Source: Nitrospira sp. (GTDB lineage Bacteria > Nitrospirota > Nitrospiria > Nitrospirales > Nitrospiraceae). Taken from it: a stretch of DNA of 34,400 bases. The position numbers were made by a program, and so were the translations under genes. The stretch lies in the NCBI GenBank assembly GCA_019636945.1, contig JAHBWO010000031.1, positions 1 to 34,400 on the forward strand. The letters run 5' to 3'. The notes beneath the pieces are model-generated. The model saw only the letters and a list, made by a program, of their open reading frames with translations. It was not told the origin of the DNA and ran no database searches. Below, piece after piece: positions 1 to 6,439 of the stretch (positions within the stretch are counted from its first letter, which is position 1; every line of letters begins with the position of its first letter).

Positions 1-107
1 CTCGGGGGCTCACCCTTTATGAACCAGGAGGCGCAGCCGGGAATTAGTAAGGCGAGTACGATTAAGTACAGGGAAGCTCGGTGTAGTCGCATGGGCGGCA
101 ACATCAT
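1..107 (-). CDS. Lipoprotein, N-terminal fragment (runs off window)
   Basis: Reading the minus strand from the ATG at 107 gives a typical bacterial lipoprotein signal: a short basic start (MRLHR), a hydrophobic stretch (LYLIVLALLIP) and a lipobox ending in Cys (IPGCAS). The product should be exported by Sec and lipid-anchored at the Cys. Only about 35 codons are visible, so the mature domain and function are unknown. The start is uncertain: in-frame ATGs lie at 107, 104 and 92, and none has a clear ribosome binding site. The next gene upstream on the same strand also encodes a small lipoprotein. The frame stays open to the window edge. Confidence 0.55.
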   Translation of the reverse strand, partial: MMLPPMRLHRASLYLIVLALLIPGCASWFIKGEPP

Positions 108-124
108 AACAAGAACATTTACGG

Positions 125-176
125 GAAAGCGACGCTCAGAGGACGATGCCAGAGAAGTCTTGTAGGTTGAGTTCAA
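125..176 (+). repeat. Imperfect direct repeat, copy 1
   Basis: Positions 125-142 match 293-310 at 17 of 18 bases (GAAAGCGAYGCTCAGAGG). Further along, both copies carry a GAGAAGT...TAGGTTGAG block, at 152-171 here. The copies are 168 bp apart and differ by a short insertion in copy 2. Confidence 0.6.
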
Positions 177-191
177 GTGCCTTACAGAATA

Positions 192-217
192 TTCAAAGAG
201 GTAGTCCAGCATGGCCG
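192..217. mobile_element. Possible MITE relic
   Basis: This segment matches the reverse complement of the inner end of the 1148-1348 element (about 1242-1267) at 21 of 26 bases by eye, including the block GTCCAGCA(A/T)GGCCGC. No terminal repeats or target duplication can be defined, so this would be a decayed fragment of the same family. Confidence 0.4.
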
Positions 218-292
218 CCCTTTCGTACTTCGTCGCTCGTCTCTCGTATTTCGCAAGCAAACGACGCTTCACGAGGTACTCTTCACGCGCCT

Positions 293-356
293 GAAAGCGA
301 TGCTCAGAGGCTGGTGTCAGGATATTCAGGAGAAGTGCTCTTAGGTTGAGGGCAAA
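293..356 (+). repeat. Imperfect direct repeat, copy 2
   Basis: Second copy of the repeat at 125-176. It shares the 18-base head with one mismatch and the later GAGAAGT...TAGGTTGAG block (330-350). An extra dozen or so bases around 318-330 include GATATTCAGG. Confidence 0.6.
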
Positions 357-426
357 CCGTGCTCAATGTATGCCCGCATCAGGGTCGTTCGTTGATGCAT
401 TGAAGCAGTCTAGCCACTATATCATC

Positions 427-834
427 TCAGTAGCAATTTGGATTGGACGGCCAACTTCCTGGGGGAGGTAAGCAATTCGTTGGACGTGGCGGAGGGAGCC
501 TGGCCGGGCCCTCTGGTCGTGACTTTGTCTCCGGGTGGTAGCCTTGCGCCAGCGCCTCATTGACCATTGCCTCGATTTCCGTGTCGGTCAATTCGGGGTG
601 TTCGTATCGAAACTTGCGTTCAAGAACTGGACGAGTGGCGGCAATATAGCGTTCCTGAGACTGTCGCAACCCCTCACGAGCCTGATCATACCGGGCCTTG
701 CGTTCTGCGGTCCGTTCACTCCCTGCACGGTCGGAAGCGGTATCGGTTCTGGGTCCTAGGTCGATCCCGTCAGCGGGGCGAGCCCCGGCACATCCAGTAA
801 GCAGACTGAAGATGAAAACCAGAGCGAGTCGCAT
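427..834 (-). CDS. Small proline-rich lipoprotein
   Basis: A 135-residue product of unknown function. The frame is open upstream to 903, but the ATG at 834 puts a clean lipoprotein signal at the N-terminus: MRLALVFIFSLLTGCAG, with the lipobox Cys at about residue 15. The mature part has a charged, probably helical segment (residues 40-85, rich in R, E and Q) with ELTDTEIEAMVNEAL, then a Pro-rich tail with two Cys near the C-terminus. Export by Sec and lipid anchoring at the Cys are inferred from the signal. No domain is recognised. The partial gene at 1-107 is another lipoprotein on the same strand, but the gap is about 320 bp, so co-transcription is not established. Confidence 0.65.
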   Translation of the reverse strand: MRLALVFIFSLLTGCAGARPADGIDLGPRTDTASDRAGSERTAERKARYDQAREGLRQSQERYIAATRPVLERKFRYEHPELTDTEIEAMVNEALAQGYHPETKSRPEGPARLPPPRPTNCLPPPGSWPSNPNCY

Positions 835-999
835 GACGCGGCCCCGTGGGAAATTTATACTCACTGTTTTGGACTGACGATCCAGTGTAGTCAGCTCAAG
901 CACTCTTCAGCAACAGGTCCCCAAGTTCCTGCTCCTCATCATGCGCCTACTACATTTCCGCGATGCATCGGAAGAAGGGGCGAGTCTGGAATTCTAACC

Positions 1000-1028
1000 T
1001 TGACAAGTGATACCATGGTAGGTAACGC
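1000..1028 (+). promoter_or_regulatory. Candidate sigma70-like promoter for the DUF4160/HTH pair
   Basis: TTGACA at 1000-1005, a 17-bp spacer, then TAACGC at 1023-1028. The -35 is perfect and the -10 is weak. The expected transcription start falls at about 1035-1036, on the preferred ATG of the DUF4160 gene, so the message could be leaderless. Inferred from sequence only. Confidence 0.3.
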
Positions 1029-1143
1029 ACAGCCTATGGGGAAGGTGCGGTGGAGTGGGTATGTGTTTGTCACATGGAAGGGCGATCATTCTCCTCGACA
1101 TGTGCATGTCTATCGGGGTGGCGCGCTCGTTGTGAAATGGGAT

Positions 1144-1147
1144 CTAG
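1144..1147. repeat. Target site duplication, left (CTAG)
   Basis: CTAG directly before the left terminal repeat of the element; identical to 1349-1352. Itself palindromic. Confidence 0.75.
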
Positions 1148-1348
1148 CAGGATGCGGGAAAAGACCGCCACCGGCGTTCTCGCATCGCTCAGAGGCTCAA
1201 CGTACGGCCCAGAGTACGATTCGCCTCTTCGCTGGCTGCGGCCTTGCTGGACGGCCTTTTTGCGCATCCTACATGAATATTCAACGTCCTCTCACAGCTC
1301 AATATCCGTGACGGCGACATGGGTCAAAATGAGTTTTTCCGCAGCCTG
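1148..1348. mobile_element. MITE-like element, 201 bp, with CTAG target duplication
   Basis: The element begins CAGGATGCGGGAAAAG and ends, read on the other strand, CAGGCTGCGGAAAAAC, giving imperfect terminal inverted repeats of about 16 bp. It is flanked by CTAG at 1144-1147 and 1349-1352. It holds no transposase gene and no convincing frame. A second inverted repeat lies inside: 1148-1170 pairs with about 1250-1272, so the left 125 bp is itself a near-palindrome. Precise removal repairs the DUF4160 reading frame, which independently supports the boundaries. It would need a transposase supplied in trans; the parent IS is not in the window. Confidence 0.85.
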
Positions 1349-1352
1349 CTAG
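1349..1352. repeat. Target site duplication, right (CTAG)
   Basis: CTAG directly after the right terminal repeat of the element; identical to 1144-1147. Confidence 0.75.
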
Positions 1353-1431
1353 ACGACGACCAACCGATGGTCGGGAAAGCGTCCAAACGAGTTCGCGCCT
1401 TGATTCAAGAATTGGACAACGAGGGAGCGTT

Positions 1432-1914
1432 ATGAAGATTCGATCGGTAATGTGCAATAACCGCAAAAAGGCGTTTCAGGTGAAGTCTTCAAAGGGCACA
1501 ATGTGGCTACCCTATTCAAAGCTTGAGGTTCGTCCAAGCAGCAACGATTCGGTCGCAAGAGCCTTTATTGATAAGGAATTGGGGTCGGAGGGGTTTAGCT
1601 ATGTTCTCACATCTGGGAAAGAAGGGACGGTCCATAGTGAGCAAGTGCTGGAATACAACCAAGATCCGTCCCTCCTGAGAGATGCGTTGCTCTATAAGTT
1701 AACGATTGAAGCGCAAAAGCGCATCAAAAGGAGTCTCCTCTCAACACGGGAAATTAGCAGGCGATTGCGCACATCAGCGACGCAGTTGTATCGGTTGCTT
1801 GATCAGACCAACTACCGCAAGTCAGTGGATCAGCTTCTCTTGCTGCTTCACGTTCTGGATTGTGATGTCGACTTGCTGGTGAAGAGTAGGAATTCAACGG
1901 GAAAAGCAGCCTGA
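1432..1914 (+). CDS. Helix-turn-helix partner of the DUF4160 gene
   Basis: A 160-residue protein. Residues 1-75 look like a DUF2442-type beta-rich domain (MKIRSVMCNNRKKAFQV, then KLEVRPS, GTVHSEQVLEYN). Residues 85-150 form a helical, probably DNA-binding part (LSTREISRRLRTSATQLYRLLDQ, DQLLLLLHVLDCDVDL) resembling XRE/HTH antitoxin-like regulators. It starts at an ATG that overlaps the stop of the DUF4160 frame (ATGA), so it was probably translated by coupling to that gene. The MITE upstream now breaks that coupling. The frame itself is intact. It may be the antitoxin or regulator of a two-gene module; that role is inferred from the arrangement, not shown. Confidence 0.7.
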   Translation: MKIRSVMCNNRKKAFQVKSSKGTMWLPYSKLEVRPSSNDSVARAFIDKELGSEGFSYVLTSGKEGTVHSEQVLEYNQDPSLLRDALLYKLTIEAQKRIKRSLLSTREISRRLRTSATQLYRLLDQTNYRKSVDQLLLLLHVLDCDVDLLVKSRNSTGKAA

Positions 1915-2070
1915 GCGAATGTAGATATTTGGCACGTGATCAGGTATGTCGAGTATGGCCCGCGGTGGCGAATCTGATATTAGTTAAGGATATACCCACC
2001 ATTGACTGATGGCCAGTTTTTCACTCTGATTGATGGGTAAATTCCAACCCCTGGCCTGAGCATTCAGAAA

Positions 2071-2099
2071 TGGTCACCCAATCGTGACTCGGTCATAAT
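2071..2099 (+). promoter_or_regulatory. Candidate promoter of the aminotransferase gene
   Basis: TGGTCA at 2071-2076, a 17-bp spacer and CATAAT at 2094-2099. This is a reasonable sigma70-like match about 50 bp before the ATG at 2151, which has AAGGAG at about 2136-2141. The rest of 1915-2150 shows no gene. Confidence 0.4.
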
Positions 2100-2150
2100 C
2101 CTCTACTATTAAGGGGCACTGATCTAGGGCGGACATGAAGGAGCACCATA

Positions 2151-3308
2151 ATGCGCACAGTTAGTCGACGGATGACGGACTTGGCTCAGTCGGAGATTCG
2201 TGCCATGACTCAGGCCTGTGCCAGTGCAAAGGGCCTCAATATGGCGCAGGGGGTCTGTGATACGCCGGTTCCTCCGGTGGTGCTCGAAGGGGCTGAGAAG
2301 GCGATTCGTGATGGGTACAACGTCTATACGCGCTTCGACGGGCTGCCGGACTTGCGGCAGGCGATCGCCGCGAAGTTGGAGCGGTATAACCGGATACAGG
2401 CTGACCCGGAAAGTGACATTACCGTGAGCGCCGGTGCGACGGGAGCCTTCCATTCTGCCTGTGCCGCTCTGCTGAATCCCGGCGACGAGGTCATTTTGTT
2501 TGAGCCGTACTACCAATACCATATCAATGCGCTTGTGGCGGTCGAAGCGGTTCCGGTGGCGGTTTCTATGCAGCCTCCGGCCTGGTCTTATTCCATGGAC
2601 CAATTGGAAGAGGTTGTGACGCCAAGAACAAAAGCCATCATCGTCAATTCACCCGGTAACCCCTCTGGGAAGGTCTACAGTCAGTCTGAATTGGAGGCGG
2701 TGGCGGAATTTGCCTGCCGGCATGACCTCTTTGTCCTGACGGACGAGATCTATGAATACTTTCTCTACGACGGACGACGTCATATCAGTATGGCTTCGTT
2801 GCCGGAGATGGCGGAGCGAACCATCACGATCGGCGGGTACTCCAAAACGTTCAGCGTGACGGGGTGGCGGATCGGGTACAGCGTTGCATCCCGACGGTGG
2901 GCACAAGCCATCGGGGCCATGAACGATTTACTCTACGTGTGTGCCCCTGCGCCGTTGCAGATGGGTGTCGCGCGAGGGATTCGTGAACTGCCGGATAGTT
3001 TCTATGAGCAGCTACGGCATGACTATCAGGGAAAGCGCGAGAAGTTCTGCCGTGCACTCACTCAAGCCGGAATCACTCCATCCATCCCGCAGGGCGCCTA
3101 TTATGTCCTCGCGGATGTCTCCCATCTTCCTGGTCAGACAGGGAAAGCTCGAGCGATGTTTCTCTTAGACAAAAACGGGGTCGCCGGCGTGCCGGGGGAA
3201 GCCTTTTTTACGAGCAAGGTCGGGGCTGATTTTATCCGATTCAGTTACGCCAAGACCGATCAGGATCTAGAAGAGGCCTGTCGGCGACTGACACAGGCTA
3301 AGATGTAG
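2151..3308 (+). CDS. PLP-dependent aminotransferase, class I/II
   Basis: A 385-residue fold-type I aminotransferase, cytoplasmic, transferring an amino group between an amino acid and a 2-oxo acid. Visible landmarks: AGATGAF around 94-100 (phosphate-binding turn), NSPGNPSG at 166-173 with the conserved Asn, DEIYE at 198-202 with the PLP-pyridine Asp, and SKTFSVTGWRIGY with the Schiff-base Lys at 232. The carboxylate-binding Arg is in FIRFSYAKT near residue 363. Length and motifs fit the aspartate/aromatic/methionine aminotransferase group; the exact substrate cannot be read from sequence. The ATG at 2151 has a good AAGGAG. The gene stands alone on the plus strand and converges on cysQ. An AlaC-type paralogue lies at 30979. 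Confidence 0.9.
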   Translation: MRTVSRRMTDLAQSEIRAMTQACASAKGLNMAQGVCDTPVPPVVLEGAEKAIRDGYNVYTRFDGLPDLRQAIAAKLERYNRIQADPESDITVSAGATGAFHSACAALLNPGDEVILFEPYYQYHINALVAVEAVPVAVSMQPPAWSYSMDQLEEVVTPRTKAIIVNSPGNPSGKVYSQSELEAVAEFACRHDLFVLTDEIYEYFLYDGRRHISMASLPEMAERTITIGGYSKTFSVTGWRIGYSVASRRWAQAIGAMNDLLYVCAPAPLQMGVARGIRELPDSFYEQLRHDYQGKREKFCRALTQAGITPSIPQGAYYVLADVSHLPGQTGKARAMFLLDKNGVAGVPGEAFFTSKVGADFIRFSYAKTDQDLEEACRRLTQAKM

Positions 3309-3363
3309 CGACTTCGGGTAGTGAGATGTGACTCGGGCTCTAGTCGTTCGTTTCCTCGATCCT

Positions 3364-3405
3364 GAGTTTCGGGTTTCATGTTCCAAGTTTCACGTTTTAC
3401 GTTTC
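3364..3405 (+). repeat. Six-unit heptamer array (nnGTTTC)
   Basis: Six consecutive 7-bp units: gagtttc, gggtttc, atgttcc, aagtttc, acgtttt, acgtttc. All follow nnGTTTC with at most one or two changes and keep exact 7-bp phasing. It lies between convergent genes. Confidence 0.7.
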
Positions 3406-3429
3406 GACCTTCATGTTGTTGAGAGGCCT

Positions 3430-3457
3430 GAAACGTCAAACCTGAAACTTGAAACAG
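3430..3457 (+). repeat. Four-unit heptamer array, inverted (GAAACnn)
   Basis: Four consecutive units: gaaacgt, caaacct, gaaactt, gaaacag. They are the inverse of the array at 3364-3405, so the two arrays could pair as a long imperfect hairpin with a loop of about 24 bases. Confidence 0.7.
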
Positions 3458-3471
3458 CAGGTTAAGGCCCT

Positions 3472-4278
3472 TCACGATATCTGCGTTCCAGACGCGGGAA
3501 TCAGGTTCGTCAACTCTCGACCGAGTGAAGGAGGACAGTAAGGGCTCGTGGCGATGATTCCACGGTAGCGTGGGGTCGGTTGGTTGAACGTCAGGGCCTG
3601 TCCGCTTCCATCAGTAATCGTCCCGCCGGCTTCATCGATCAATAGGACTCCAGCCGCGACGTCCCACTCATTTTCCGGTTCAAGCGTGGCCACTGCATCG
3701 ATACGGCCGCATGCCATCAGAGCGAGGGACCAGGCGATGGACAGCATCGGACGATGCTGAGTGGATGGATCGAGTGCCGCAAACCGACCGGTCTGACGTT
3801 CCCATGGACCCAGCGCAATCACTGGTATCTGTCCAGCGTTGATCTGCCGTGAGTCTACCGATTCGTGGTTCAGCCGAAGTCCTTCACCTCGAATAGCACT
3901 GAAGAGTTCATTGGTCGAAGGATTATAGATGGCTGCCACGATGGGAAGGCCCTGTTCAATGAGGGCGACGGAAATGCAAAACTCCGGGACTCTCTTGATG
4001 AAGGCCTTGGTCCCATCGATCGGATCGACCACCCAGACTCGATCTTTCTGCAGTCGCTCGGGATCATCCGGGGATTCTTCCGATAGCCATCCGTCCTGAG
4101 GAAATGCGGAGCGCAGGTGTACGTGAAGAATATCGTTGACCGCGAGGTCTGCTGATGTGACCGGAGACTGGTCTGGCTTTTTGATCGTCTCGAATCCATC
4201 CCTGGCCAACCGCAAGGCCTCTGAACCAGCGGCTCTCATCGCGTCTTCAAGTCGGTTGAGCTCATGAGATAATTTCAT
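3472..4278 (-). CDS. cysQ: 3'(2'),5'-bisphosphate nucleotidase, CysQ-like
   Basis: A 268-residue member of the Mg-dependent, Li-sensitive inositol monophosphatase superfamily. The metal-binding motifs are all present: LSEES at 65-69, WVVDPIDGTKAF at 82-93 and EWDVAAG at 204-210. Length and the order of motifs fit CysQ, which removes the 3'-phosphate of PAP(S), a by-product of sulfate activation; inositol-phosphatase activity is the alternative. The protein is probably cytoplasmic or membrane-peripheral. It starts with ATG at 4278, without a strong ribosome binding site, and is divergent from the CorA gene about 90 bp away. Confidence 0.85.
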   Translation of the reverse strand: MKLSHELNRLEDAMRAAGSEALRLARDGFETIKKPDQSPVTSADLAVNDILHVHLRSAFPQDGWLSEESPDDPERLQKDRVWVVDPIDGTKAFIKRVPEFCISVALIEQGLPIVAAIYNPSTNELFSAIRGEGLRLNHESVDSRQINAGQIPVIALGPWERQTGRFAALDPSTQHRPMLSIAWSLALMACGRIDAVATLEPENEWDVAAGVLLIDEAGGTITDGSGQALTFNQPTPRYRGIIATSPYCPPSLGRELTNLIPASGTQIS

Positions 4279-4371
4279 GAGCCCAGAGTACCAGGCCTAT
4301 TGCAGAATGAAAAGGAACGTGCCGGTTCTCGGCTTGACCTTCCGCAAGAATCTGCGTACAAGCTCGCTATG

Positions 4372-5427
4372 ATGAAGTTGGTCCAGAAGCGTTCGAAGAA
4401 GACCGGCCTCTCTCCCGGGACTCTCATTCACATCGGTGAGACCCGCACGGATTCTGTGACCGTGACTCGCTTCAACTATGCGGGTACGCACTGCGATGAG
4501 CAGGTCGTAACGGACATGGAGGCCCTTCAGCCGCCGGCGGATGAGACGGTGACCTGGGTCAATGTCGGCGGCGTCCACAAGGTTGAGGTGTTGGAAGGAT
4601 TCGGCAAATGCTTTGGCCTCCACCCGCTTTTATTGGAAGACATCGCCAATACCGATCAACGTCCCAAACTGGACGACTACGAGACCTATTTGTTTCTTGT
4701 GATGAAGATGCTGACGACCTCCGATCGCGGAGATATTCTGGTTGAGCAGGTCAGTTTTGTTCTTGGGCGGAATTATGTGCTCTCGTTTCAGGAGAACGGG
4801 ACGGATGTGTTCGGGGCTGTTCGGGATCGCCTGAAAGGCGGTAAGGGGCGACTGCGACAAAATGGCTCGGACTATCTCATCTATGCGTTGATCGATGCCG
4901 TGGTCGACCAGTATTTTGCCGTGCTCGAAATGCTCGGTGAACGCATTGAATCGCTTCAGGAACGGGTGATGGCCGATCCGAAACCGGAGACTCTCCAAAA
5001 TATCCATGCATTGAAACGGCAGTTGCTCTTCGTCCGTCGCGCTGTGTGGCCGTTACGGGAAGCCATCAACAATCTCTCCCGCTCGGAATGCCCGTTCCTG
5101 CATGAACCGACGAAGCTATTTTTCCGTGATGTCTATGACCATGTGGTGCAGATCGTGGATACGATTGAGACCCTGCGTGAAATGGTTTCAGCCAGTCTCG
5201 ACATCTATCTGTCCAGTGTGAGCTATCGCCTCAATGCCGTCATGCGGGTACTGACGGTGATCACGACCATCTTCATGCCGCTCAGTTTCATCGCCGGCAT
5301 CTATGGGATGAATTTCGAGCATATGCCGGAGTTGAAATGGGCATGGGGTTACCCCATGGCCCTCGGCATCATGGGTATCGTCGCCGCGATTATGTTGGTC
5401 GGGTTTCGCCGTAAGAATTGGCTGTAG
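4372..5427 (+). CDS. corA: CorA-family Mg2+/Co2+ channel
   Basis: About 351 residues. The C-terminus has the CorA signature: TM1 ending in FIAGIYGMNFEHMPEL, then TM2 (YPMALGIMGIVAAIMLVGF) and a basic tail RRKNWL. The N-terminal soluble domain and long helix (LYDAV-type region, here IYALIDAVVDQYFAVLEMLGE) match the Thermotoga-type CorA/MgtE-independent channel, which works as a pentamer in the inner membrane with the GMN loop as selectivity filter. The frame is open from 4300 (TTG), but the N-terminus MKLVQKRSKKTG at the tandem ATGs 4369/4372 fits better. No clear ribosome binding site decides it. It is divergent from cysQ and followed by the convergent leu operon. Confidence 0.9.
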   Translation: MKLVQKRSKKTGLSPGTLIHIGETRTDSVTVTRFNYAGTHCDEQVVTDMEALQPPADETVTWVNVGGVHKVEVLEGFGKCFGLHPLLLEDIANTDQRPKLDDYETYLFLVMKMLTTSDRGDILVEQVSFVLGRNYVLSFQENGTDVFGAVRDRLKGGKGRLRQNGSDYLIYALIDAVVDQYFAVLEMLGERIESLQERVMADPKPETLQNIHALKRQLLFVRRAVWPLREAINNLSRSECPFLHEPTKLFFRDVYDHVVQIVDTIETLREMVSASLDIYLSSVSYRLNAVMRVLTVITTIFMPLSFIAGIYGMNFEHMPELKWAWGYPMALGIMGIVAAIMLVGFRRKNWL

Positions 5428-5441
5428 GCGGTGAAGCTCGG

Positions 5442-5792
5442 CTACTCTTGAACTTCCACCTTATCGACAAAATAGGTCGTGTCCCCGAAGCAGGTGGTGG
5501 GGATATAGCGATATTCCTTGTAATGTAAGATGACGCGCTTTCCCATCATGTCGTTCAATTGATCGGCGACTTTGTCGTCCCAGATTGTAAATTGCCACAG
5601 GACCGGTGCGGTACCCGGCACCGTGGTCATGGCCAGCTCTCCTTCATGTGTTTTACACACCCACCCCTTCGAGGAGAATTTCTGGATGTACCCGGCTCGG
5701 TTTCCATCGGAATACGTCCAGTTAAACACGACGATGAGATAGGCCGCACCGAGAAACACGAGGATAGTCAACAATACTTTCACTGCTTTCAC
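5442..5792 (-). CDS. Small single-span membrane protein of unknown function
   Basis: A 116-residue protein. Residues 4-25 are a membrane segment or uncleaved signal (VLLTILVFLGAAYLIVVFNW); the rest is soluble and predicted outside the membrane. Recognisable blocks are YSDGNRAGYIQKFSSKGWVC, WDDKVADQLN and VILHYKEYRYIPTTCFGDT. Similar short proteins are common in Gram-negative genomes and have no known function. The start is GTG at 5792 with GAGGGAGAC upstream. It lies 15 bp after leuD on the same strand, so it is probably co-transcribed with leuCD, although no metabolic link is evident. Confidence 0.65.
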   Translation of the reverse strand: MKAVKVLLTILVFLGAAYLIVVFNWTYSDGNRAGYIQKFSSKGWVCKTHEGELAMTTVPGTAPVLWQFTIWDDKVADQLNDMMGKRVILHYKEYRYIPTTCFGDTTYFVDKVEVQE

Positions 5793-5807
5793 CAGGTGTC
5801 TCCCTCG

Positions 5808-6431
5808 TTACGCGTGAAGGTCGCCGAAGAGCCAGGGGGCCTCAGTCTTTCGACGAGTCTCATAGGCTGAGATGGCCTGCTCGTGTTGGAGCGTCAAACC
5901 GATCGAATCAAGGCCCCGGTAGAGACAATCCTTACGGAATGGATCGATCTCAAACCGACAGACTGTTTTCTCCGGCGTCGTCACCGTCTGGTTGGCGAGA
6001 TCGACTGTGAGCCGGTATCCCTCGGTCTCAACGGCATGCTTCATGAGTGCCAGTACTTCGTCTGCGTTCAGCACCACGGGAAGAATGCCGTTTTGAAAAC
6101 AGTTATTGTAAAAAATGTCGGCAAAACTTGGAGCAATGACGCAACGGAATCCTTGGTCCAGCAGAGCCCAGGGTGCATGTTCTCGAGACGAGCCGCATCC
6201 AAAATTATCGCGCGTCAATAAGATCGAGGCGGATTGATAACGAGGCTGATTCAAGAAAAAGTCAGGATCAGGTGATCCATCCTTTTTCTTTCTCCAGTCA
6301 AAAAAGAGACCTTCGCGGAGCCCGGTCCGTTTGATCGTCTTTAAAAATTGCTTCGGAATAATTTGGTCGGTGTCCACATTGATTTGATCCAGTGGGGCCA
6401 CGAGACCAGTGAGAGTGGTAAACGGTTCCAT
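5808..6431 (-). CDS. leuD: 3-isopropylmalate dehydratase small subunit
   Basis: A 207-residue swivel-domain subunit that with LeuC isomerises 2-isopropylmalate to 3-isopropylmalate in leucine synthesis. Typical blocks: [50 protein letters not shown] and [20 protein letters not shown]. The open frame extends upstream to 6638, but that part overlaps leuC. The ATG at 6431 with GAGGT just before it gives the usual family N-terminus and length. It begins 8 bp after the leuC stop, as expected for a two-subunit operon. Confidence 0.95.
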   Translation of the reverse strand: MEPFTTLTGLVAPLDQINVDTDQIIPKQFLKTIKRTGLREGLFFDWRKKKDGSPDPDFFLNQPRYQSASILLTRDNFGCGSSREHAPWALLDQGFRCVIAPSFADIFYNNCFQNGILPVVLNADEVLALMKHAVETEGYRLTVDLANQTVTTPEKTVCRFEIDPFRKDCLYRGLDSIGLTLQHEQAISAYETRRKTEAPWLFGDLHA

Positions 6432-6439
6432 AAACGACC

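Larger units (their letters stand above)
108..426. other. Gene-free stretch with degenerate repeats
   Basis: I see no convincing gene here. The 67-codon open frame at 146-349 has no family signature. The region holds two imperfect direct repeats (125-176 and 293-356) and, between them, a segment at 192-217 that resembles the inner end of the MITE at 1148-1348. It looks like decayed mobile-repeat sequence between two lipoprotein genes. Confidence 0.5.
1036..1435 (+). pseudogene. DUF4160-family protein gene, split by a MITE
   Basis: The N-terminal part (1036-1143) has the DUF4160 pattern GDHSPRHVHVYRGG followed by VVKWDL. The C-terminal part lies in a different frame after a 205-nt insertion: DDDQPMVGKASKRVRALI, ending at the TGA at 1433-1435. 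Removing 1148-1348 and one CTAG copy rejoins the two parts as VVKWDLDDDQPMVGKASK with no lost codon, giving a 64-residue protein. The insertion is 3n+1 long, so the present frame reads into the element and stops at 1311. In-frame starts at 1000 (TTG) and 1015 (ATG) are also possible; 1036 best fits the family. The restored gene would overlap the next by ATGA. DUF4160 proteins often sit next to DUF2442 or HTH partners and are suspected toxin-antitoxin-like pairs, which is not proven here. Confidence 0.8.

Noticed and set aside
146..349. 67-codon open frame near the left edge
   Set aside because: No ribosome binding site, no family features, and it spans repeated, decayed sequence.
1050..1352. 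100-codon open frame across the MITE
   Set aside because: It lies mostly inside the element and in the wrong frame for DUF4160; the sequence is explained by the inverted repeats.
3364..3457. Heptamer arrays considered as a CRISPR
   Set aside because: Units are 7 bp with no spacers; no cas genes are near.
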